Shown here piece by piece: positions 57,035 through 64,000 of a stretch of DNA of 64,000 nt. Positions within the stretch are counted from its first letter, which is position 1. Every line of letters starts with the position of its first letter. This DNA is from Vanrija pseudolonga. Taxonomy: Eukaryota; Basidiomycota; Tremellomycetes; Trichosporonales; Trichosporonaceae. A program made the translations under genes and the position numbers. The DNA is taken from NCBI RefSeq assembly GCF_020906515.1, contig NC_085853.1, forward strand, positions 186,001 through 250,000. Reading direction: 5' to 3'. A model generated the notes under the pieces. The model did not search any database and had not been told where the DNA came from. It saw only the letters and a program-made list of their open reading frames with translations.

Positions 57035-57549
57035 GTCGAGATGTGCTGGAGGGAGGGACATGATGAGCGAGCGAGCGAGCGGCAAAGGATGACGGTTGGG
57101 TTCCGCGTTGCTTTTGTCGTTTATAACGCAGCGTGCGGCTCGAGAGTCGGCTGACCTGCCCGGATGAAAAGTGGGTTATTTGTCGCTCGGCGTCATTGCA
57201 CGGAGAGTGGGTGCGGGGGAGGGAGGGCTGCCAAAGGGTGGGCAGCCACATTGAGCGCGGCTGCGCGGGGGCAAAAGTGTGCCAAGTGCCACTAGCAGGC
57301 TGCCTGCCCTCGCCTGTTGGCGGTCGCCTCGTTGCCACCTGTACCCACTTCCCCACACTCACCCACCCACTCACCCCATCCCCTTCGTCCCACTCCTCCC
57401 ACTTCGCCCCTCTTGACTGCCCCACTCTCGACCACCACCACCACCCGGTAACCGACTCTGAGAGCAACACTAGGCGACTGACGCACAGTGCACGCACACA
57501 CACACATACAAGCACAAACACAAACAAAACTCGCCCGTCGCGTACACCA
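57035..57549. promoter_or_regulatory. Divergent promoter region between DAO1 and the C2H2/fungal_trans regulator
   Basis: About 515 bases. The minus-strand side has TTATAAACG (about 57117-57125, read as the reverse complement of CGTTTATAA), a possible TATA box ~85 bases before the oxidase start. The plus-strand side is C-rich then CACACACACATACAAGC near 57495-57512. A shared control region with a transcription factor next to a catabolic enzyme may be meaningful, but this is inference. Confidence 0.5.
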
Positions 57550-60356
57550 ATGCCCCCGGACACGCGCCATCCCTGCCCCGAGCCGGGTTGTGGAAAGGCC
57601 TTCTCCTCGTCCAGTACGTGCCTGGCCCTAGTGCTGCTTGCTTGCTACCCCACGCTGCTCCATCTCACCCATCCATCCAGGCCATCTGCGGCGGCATGCG
57701 CGCAACCACCGCAACGATAGGGCGTTTACATGCAAGCATTGCGGGCAGAGGTGCGTACGAGTGGGGAGTGGGCCGGTTGGCGCCGGACTGCGCAGCGATA
57801 CCGACTCGATAGCGACTCGGGACGACCCACTAACCCACCCCAGCTTTGTTCGCCGAGAAGTCTGGAAACGACACGAGGCGCTGCACGTCACGCCTCAGTC
57901 CGTCCGGCCGCGCATCAAACCGGTCGGTACCGGCGGCGAATCATCGTCCCCCGGTGCACAGGCTATCAAGTACGAAAAGTACGAGGACAAGTACAACGAC
58001 GACGGCGAGGGCACGCCCGAGCCGTTATCGTCTCTCCGCCGCGCATCGCGCCTCGAGCCAACCCTGACGCCGCGGATAAGCGACGAGCGCTCGCACTCGC
58101 GCGCCGAGTCGGTGCTACCATTGGCCGGGCCGTCAGCGCTGGGCGGCGGCTTGGATGCCGTGCCGCAGAACATCCAGCCTCTCCAGCAGCACTGGGGCCT
58201 GCCGGCCGTCGCCGCGACGCAGCAGACCCCCGAGCCGCAGGCGTTCGCCGACATTGTCCCCACCAGCGTCTACTACCCCTCGGGCGGGGCCTCGCTTGAG
58301 AGCTGGATCAACCAGATCCTCACGGAGCAGTCCACGTTCCCGACGTTCGACCTGCCTGCGCCGCCGCCAGAGCTCCCGGCGACGGCCTTCCTCTGGGACC
58401 AGCGCGGCGCGGTCGAGAGCCCGTCAGCACAGGATGCGGGCGCATGCAGCCGCCTGAGAAACTGGCTGATGGTGAGCTGCCTTGCTTGCTTGCTTGCTTG
58501 CTCGCTCGCTGTGGCTTAGCGTCGTCGCTGACATTAACAGGACAAGAACGCCTCCCAGATGCCGATCGAAATCACCACCGATCGGATGACCCGATGCCTT
58601 GCCGCCTACTGGGCCACGATCGATCCGCAGATTCCTATAGTGCACCGGCCTACCTTTTCGTCGGTCGAGTGCTCCCCGCTAGTGCTGCTTAGTATGGTCA
58701 TCCTCGGCGCCACTGTGGCGGGCAGCGACGATGATTGGGCCTGGGCCGGCGCCGTGCTCCCACAAGCACGCGTCATGGCCATGACGGTGCGTGGCTGATT
58801 TTTGTGTAGACTGCTAACGCATACCTAGTGCAACATGGGGAATCCGACAGACAGGATGCACGCCCTCCAGTCCATGGTCATGCTGAGTCTCGTAGGACAC
58901 GGCATGGGCGCAGACGAGCAGGACCACGCCCACGGCATCATGAGCATGGCGCTGACGGTGAGCATGCATCTAAACATCACAACTGACGTCAGCTTGCGCG
59001 AAGGGCAAACATGTACCAGGATCGCCCGCGGCGCCCCGCCATCAGCCAGTCGGATCTGCAGGCGCAGTGGAGCCAGTGGATCATCGAGGAGTCGACACAG
59101 CGCGCGTGCTGGGTCATCATGTTCAGAGATGTGAGCGGGGGGTGGTGGAGTTGCGCTGATGTCAGATCGAATACTGCAGTTTCTTCCAGCAGCTGCCGAC
59201 GAGAGCGTACTCGCCCTTCCGGACGCCGTGCCCCCTCCCGTGCCACGAGTCGTGCTGGGACGCGCCGACGCCCGAGGCATGGTCGCACGCGTTCACGCCG
59301 GGCGAGACGCTCGCTGCGAATCTGAAGCGAATTCTGATCAGCGGTCCGGCCGGCCCGACGCTTGCGTTTGGCAAGGGCGACGAGCTGTTCAAGCAGCTCA
59401 ACTTGACGTACTGTCTGAGCGCGCTGGGCTGGGACGCCAACAACCGAGATCTGATCGGTGGGTGGTCAGGACTTTCCATAGGGCTGACCCAGCAGCGTCC
59501 GAGGTGTCCAAGTCGAATCCGCAAACATTGACAGTTTGTAAGTGCTGCCGATTCCATGTAGACCGCAGCCCTCACACCATCCCAGTTCTTATCAGAATCC
59601 TATCCCACGCGGCCATGCAGGACCCCGAAGATCTAGGTCGCAACTCGAAGCGCAGCTGTCTCCAAGGCTCGATTCAGGACGTGGCCTTCCTGGCTGCACT
59701 CGACCTGCACCTCAGCACGTTGTATCTGCAGGTGTTTGCCGGCGTGCCCGAGGTCGGTATCCTGCAGCCCGTGCGGCCGACCGACCAGATCGACGCGAAC
59801 AAGAGCATGAGAAACTGGGCGGCGTCGGCATCGAGCCGCGAGGCGGTCATGCTATCCACGCAGTTCTTGATGCGCGCGATTGATGTGAGTTGTGTCGGCG
59901 GTAACGTCCAACTCACGCCCAGACGGGCCAAGCCCACACGCTCAATCACGCTTGGGCCATCTACATGGCCTGTGTGAGTGATAAGCGCTAGATGCCGCTG
60001 ACAATCAGCTCGTCTGCTGGGCCTACTACGTTCTCCGGCGCGTCGGGTCCAACCCACCACACATGCAGCAGGTGGACGGTCAGACCACCAAGGTGGGTAG
60101 CTGATCCAGCCAGTGCTGACCCGACAGGACGACGCCCTGCAGTTCTGCTACGAGCTGGAAAACTGGGTGCGCGGGGAAGACCCCGAGGCGCGCGAGCCGT
60201 CGGCTATGCTCATGCGCGCGCTGAGCACCCAGGTCGTGCTGCTGCTGTCTACGCGCAAGGAGCTGATGGGTGGGTAGTTGTCCAATGGGTTGCCACAGCT
60301 AACACGCCCCAGTCAAGGCCGCCTGCCTCCTCGTCGACCGCAACGTTGTCCCATAG
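57550..60356 (+). CDS. Transcription factor: two C2H2 fingers plus fungal_trans domain
   Basis: Thirteen exons close at 754 residues: 57550-57613, 57681-57750, 57844-58471, 58541-58795, 58829-58957, 58993-59130, 59166-59457, 59493-59537, 59562-59884, 59923-59973, 60009-60092, 60128-60269 and 60313-60356. Finger 1 is CPEPGCGKAF...HLRRHARNH and finger 2 CKHCGQSF...WKRHEALH, both C2H2 with exact 12-3 spacing. A disordered linker of ~200 residues leads to a helical domain (ITTDRMTRCLAAYWATIDPQIPIVHRPTF) like the fungal transcription factor middle region (PF04082), extending to the end with RACWVIMFRD and TLNHAWAIYMACLVCWAYYV. This C2H2 plus fungal_trans combination occurs in ascomycete and basidiomycete regulators of carbon and nitrogen catabolism. 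It lies divergent to DAO1, so regulation of that gene is a reasonable guess. Confidence 0.88.
58481..58510 (+). repeat. TTGC/TCGC tetranucleotide run in an intron
   Basis: CTTGCTTGCTTGCTTGCTTG followed by CTCGCTCGCTG within intron 3 of the transcription factor gene. Confidence 0.8.
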
Positions 60357-60678
60357 TCCCGGCCTCGGCCTAATCAAAACACGGAGCAAGACATTGTCAG
60401 AGAACACTTTATTGTATCGCTTTGTTACTGGATGTTTGATGTATCGGGGGTTGTACTTTGCAGTTATCGGTCATTGCCGATGACGCGGCAATCGCAGCAA
60501 TCCATCTCGTCATTGCGTCAGCCGCAAACTTGATTGTCCATATCTCACCCACCCGCATACTCATTCCATTCATTAAGACATGCCGCCGCCGCCGCCCATC
60601 GTGGTCAGCTGCATCCCGCATCACCACCACGACGCAGTGTTCCCGCACCGCGCCGCGTACTTGGACGAGCACCGCATA
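60357..60678. other. Short intergenic region before the membrane-anchored M24 peptidase
   Basis: About 320 bases with AT-richer sequence near 60400-60480. An in-frame ATG at 60580 could extend the next gene by 33 residues with a His-rich stretch (IPHHHHDAV). No separate gene seen. Confidence 0.45.
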
Positions 60679-62600
60679 ATGTCAACGACGACGACCACAG
60701 GCGCAGCCACCTCGCCCAGGACGGCAGTCAAGCGTCTCCCCTCGGCACTAGGCGACGAGCCGTACGCCCCAGCTGCGCCGCCGGCAGGGCCTGCCGCGTC
60801 CGGGGCGGCGGCGCAGCGCCGCAACTCGACCTCGAAAAGCTTCACGGCGGTTAGCGTGCCGACCGCGGAACAGGTGTGGGCTAGTATGGGCGACAAGGAG
60901 CGCGAGGGCGTCGAGCCGCGCGAGCGCGAGCGGCGCGATGGGCGCGAGGTGGGTCGCGGTGTGGTTGATCAATCAGGCTGATGGCCAGCGCAAGTCGTCG
61001 CTCTGGATATGGGTCAAGATCCTCCTCGTCTATCTCGTCCTCGCGCGTATCTGGGACTGGAGCAACGCGTTCGACGCGAGCGAGCTCAAGAGCCTGCTCT
61101 TCGGCCCCGCTGGCGTCGTCGACGCCGACGAGGCTGCGCCGCCGACGCGAGTGGGCGACGGGCTCGCCGTCCCGCCGCTCGACGACGGGTTCGTGCGTGA
61201 TTGCCACAGCCTGCTCACGCCGCCGGAGGGGACACACACGCGCCGCCTCGAGCGGCTCGTGGCTGCCCTCGAGTTGGCGCCGGGCGGGGACGTCACCGAC
61301 GCTGCTGGCGCCGCGGCCGCCCCGCGCCTCGCGTACGTCGCCGAGCCGGGCTCATCGGCCGCATACTACCTCGGCGCGTTCGCCGCGTCGCAGTGGAAGG
61401 CGAGCGAGCGCCCGTTCCTGGTCGCCGTTACGCCGTCGCCCGCCGGCGCCAAGGTGACGCTGCTCACGCCTGCGTTCGAGGAGGGCCGCGCGCGGCTTAT
61501 CAGCCTGCCAGAGGAAGTGGCGGCCATTGTCAGTTTTGTGCCCTGGGCCGAGAGCGCGAGTCCCTATGCCACGCTGCTTTCCCACCTCGGCGTCGACGGC
61601 GTGGTGCTTGACGCGCAGGTGCGCGAGTTCGTCGCCGAGGGCCTGCGTGCCGCCGCCCTCGGCTTCGGCGGCGGCGCGCCCGACTCGCTCGCCGCCGTGG
61701 CTGCCGCCGAGCGCGTGAAGCGGATCCGCCAAGTGAAAGACACGCACGAGGTGGCCCTCATGCGCTGCGCCAACGCGTTCACGCTGCACGCTATCCGGCG
61801 GACGCGCGCGCGGCTGCATTTCGGCATCTCGGAGAGCGAGACGCGCGCCGTGTTGTACGAGGAGATGGGCGACCTGGGGCTCAAGGACAACGGCGCGTTG
61901 ATCCTCTTTGGCGGTGAGTGGCGCGTGGGGTCTGGCTGACGCCGTGAAGAAAACGCCGCGCTCCCCCACGGCTCGGGGACGGACCGCAAGCTCGGCAAGA
62001 GCGACCTCGTGCTCATCGACGCGGGGGGCAAGTGGGGCGGCTACGTGGCGGACATTACGCGGGTGAGTTGTTGTGTCACTCACTGGCTTGATAGTTGTTG
62101 CGCCGCTCACGCTCGCCCAGACCTTCGCATTGCCCGACTCGGACATCCCGCAGGCGCACAAGCGCGTCTGGGAGCTCGTGCGGCACGCGCAGCTTGCCCC
62201 CGCGGCGCTGCTCGAGCGCGCGAGCGGCCAGCTGCACTTCCGCCAGCTGGACCACCAGGCGCGCGCGCTCATCTCGCACGGGATGCGCAAGCACGGTGTC
62301 GGCCCCGCCCCCGCGCCGGATTATACCGTCTTCACGCACCGCCTCGGACACGGTATCGGGCTCGAGGGGCACGAGGCGCCGTATGTTGTCCAGGGCCCTC
62401 TTGGGGAGGAGGTCGTCACCGCCGGCAACGTGTTCACGCTCGAGCCCGGCGTGTATGTCCCCGCTGATGCGGCGTTTGGGGACAGCTCCGTGCTGGGCCT
62501 CGGCGTGCGCCTCGAGGACGTGTTTGTCGTGCAGGAGGTGGACGGCAAGTTGACGGGCGAGTGGTTGACGGGCCCCGTGAGCGGGTGGGGCGACGTGTAG
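60679..62600 (+). CDS. Membrane-anchored Xaa-Pro peptidase (M24 family)
   Basis: Metallopeptidase of the prolidase/aminopeptidase P group with a type II membrane anchor. Suggested exons 60679-60948, 60977-61913, 61950-62062 and 62121-62600 close at 599 residues. A cytosolic Ser/Thr/Pro-rich start is followed by the anchor WIWVKILLVYLVLARIWDW, then a creatinase-like domain and the catalytic domain. Metal ligands: two Asp in LIDAGGKWGGYVADITRTF, His in THRLGHGIGLEGHE, Glu in FTLEPGVYV and Glu in GVRLEDVFVV. The N-terminus is unsure. The first intron of this model is only 28 nt. Starting at 60938 (MGARWVAVWLINQADG) also works and gives 522 residues. The domain would face the lumen or outside. 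Similar anchored forms occur in Tremellomycetes (family knowledge). Confidence 0.85.
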
Positions 62601-62764
62601 GTGTGGCGGCGGGCGACACGAGTACACGAGTGCACGAGTCTTATCTATAGTCTAGTCTAGTAGCAATGCAACAGTCCCACGCAGCAGCCAACAAATGTAT
62701 ACATGCTAAAATGAAGTACAACGGAATTGATGAATGTGACAGACAGAGAGACAGATAGGCAGGC

Positions 62765-63695
62765 CTAGTCGCGGCCGATGAGCCGCGACAGCACCCTGAT
62801 GTGAGCGGTGTGCTGCAGCAAGTTATACCTACGACCACGGGGTCGTCGCCGTGTGGTCCTTGTCCACAGTAGCGGCGGCGGCGGCGAGCGGGCCCTCGAC
62901 GCCCTTCGCCCAGGCGGTGTACTCTTCGTAGCTGGCTTTGGCCTTGACGCCCTCGTAGACCTTCATCTTGATGGACTGCCACACTGCGTCGCCGACGGCC
63001 ACGGAGCCGCGGTAGCCTGCCTTTGCGATAAGGCTCTTGACTGCCTCTTCGCGCGTCCAGCCCTGCTCGGGGATAACATCAGGCAAGTACGTCGCGTTCA
63101 GCGAGCGCCCCGTCGAGGGGTGCGGGAACGTGATGTGGATGCCGTGCACGCCCGGCGTCCAGCTCAGCGGCGTAGCGACCGGCGTGAACGGCGTCAGGAG
63201 GGACACGCCGACGGAAAGCGAGGGCAGCTCGGCAGACCGGATAGGCGCGAACCGGTGGTCCTCGAGCGCGGCGACGAGCGCGTACTCCGCCAGGCCTTTA
63301 TCGAGGCGCATGGGCGTGAAGTTGCCTATGCAGCCGCGGAGCGACGGCTTGCGGCTCCCACGCAGCGTGTTCCACGTCACGAAGAGGGCGCTGGGGGTGG
63401 GCGTGAGCCAGGGAGCGAGGGGAAGCAGCGAGCGTAGTGCCAGCCACGCGCAGTGGCAGCCACGCGCAGTGGCAGCCACGCGCAGTGCCAACCCCACTTA
63501 CTATCTCTCCTTTGCGTTGGCGAACGGCGGGGCGACCGGCGCCCGGCCTTCAAAGTGCGCGGCGAGCACGTCGAACGCATACAGCGCGTGTTCGGGCCCG
63601 CACACCGCCTCGGCGGGGGTCGCGGGGACCGTGATCCCCGGGGTGGTGGTGCCGCTCGAGCTGAGCGCGGGGGGTATTGGGGGCGGCGGGGGCAT
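62765..63695 (-). CDS. AMMECR1 family protein
   Basis: Conserved eukaryotic AMMECR1-domain protein of poorly known function. Three exons (63695-63502, 63390-62833, 62795-62765) close at 260 residues. Motifs: a Pro/Ser-rich start, CGPEHALYAFDVLAAHFEG, the segment YALFVTWNTLRG, LRGCIGNFTPM with the conserved RGCIG, DHRFAPIRSAELPSLSVGVSLLT, GVHGIHITF and TYLPDVIPEQGW. The last junction is unsure. Unspliced reading stops at TAG right after TTPWS, but that TAG lies inside a good donor (GTAGGT), and a 37-nt intron would add VLSRLIGRD. Intron 1 (111 nt) contains a palindromic 16-base tandem repeat. The ATG at 63695 is the first in frame after the leader. Confidence 0.9.
63444..63490 (-). repeat. 16-base palindromic tandem repeat in an AMMECR1 intron
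   Basis: Unit CCACGCGCAGTGGCAG, three copies (the last partial). CCAC at one end of the unit pairs with GTGG further on, so each copy can form a small hairpin. Confidence 0.85.
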
Positions 63696-64000
63696 CAGGC
63701 AGGTAGGTGAGTTGGTGTGTTGCGCGACAAGGTGAGGTGGCGGCGAGTACGATGGTGTGATGCTCACTCAGCTCAAGGGGTGAGAGTCGCGGAGGCTAAC
63801 GGGGGTGGGTGGGTGGGTGGCGGGGTGGAGCTGGGAGGTGGTGGTGTGGGCGGGTGAATGATAAGAGGTGGGTGAGTGCGAGGTCGGGGTGCGCTAGGAC
63901 GAGGAAAGCAGCTCGCTTGACTAGGGAACGCTGCTCCCTCTACTGTCCTCGAGTGCGTGTGGTCACTGTTGTTGTGGTTGTTGCTGACGATGAGAGATGT
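63696..64000. other. Upstream region of the AMMECR1 gene, window end
   Basis: No gene seen. GGTGGGTGGGTGGGTGGC (about 63805-63822) is a G-rich repeat. The remainder is mixed and is cut by the window edge. Confidence 0.45.

Noticed and set aside
61352-62290. 312-codon antisense frame over the membrane-anchored M24 peptidase
   Set aside because: It overlaps metal-ligand exons of a clear family member and has no motif.

Overview
The window is nuclear DNA of a fungus, most likely a basidiomycete yeast of the Tremellomycetes (Trichosporonales or a relative). The basis is the high GC content, dense genes with many short GT-AG introns (mostly 35-60 nt, often with GTGAGT or GTAGGT donors), intron-bearing tRNA-Tyr genes, and gene content such as D-amino-acid oxidase, an AA11-like oxidase, Get1, Dsn1/Mis13 and an ALR-type magnesium channel. 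The lineage call is inference from style and content, since no rRNA is present.

Layout, left to right: the acidic tail of a truncated gene (1-69); an O-methyltransferase with a possible mitochondrial presequence; a CorA/ALR-type Mg2+ channel; the DEAD-box protein DDX41 divergent from the exportin CRM1; a C2-domain, proline-rich cytokinesis protein (Fic1/Inn1 type) convergent with AP-2 alpha (APL3); lipoyl(octanoyl)transferase LIP2; and a tRNA-Asp. Between 20.5 and 35.3 kb lie surface or secreted proteins (an AA11-like oxidase, an N-glycan-rich protein, a type I membrane protein) mixed with aminopeptidase P and CFIm25. From 35 to 48 kb come an MFS exporter, a RING protein with SUMO-interacting motifs, a small coiled-coil protein, a seven-pass membrane protein, the kinetochore protein Dsn1, Get1 and a 2-Cys peroxiredoxin. 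From 48 to 64 kb come three tRNA-Tyr genes, a C2H2 regulator, D-amino-acid oxidase divergent from a zinc-finger transcription factor, a membrane-anchored M24 peptidase and an AMMECR1 protein.

Most genes are single-copy housekeeping genes without operon-like logic. I see no biosynthetic cluster, no transposon with coding capacity and no CRISPR array. All multi-exon models were built by hand from splice consensus, reading-frame closure and family conservation. The totals close in frame, but single junctions remain predictions.

The most interesting signals concern splicing and RNA: a peroxiredoxin whose early stop lies inside a splice donor so that splicing adds a basic tail; a Dsn1 intron of 378 nt that is stop-free, in frame and made of simple repeats; an O-methyltransferase whose optional in-frame intron carries the targeting sequence; and a tRNA-Tyr pair with no Pol III terminator between its members. 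CRM1 carries Thr where leptomycin B-sensitive species have Cys.
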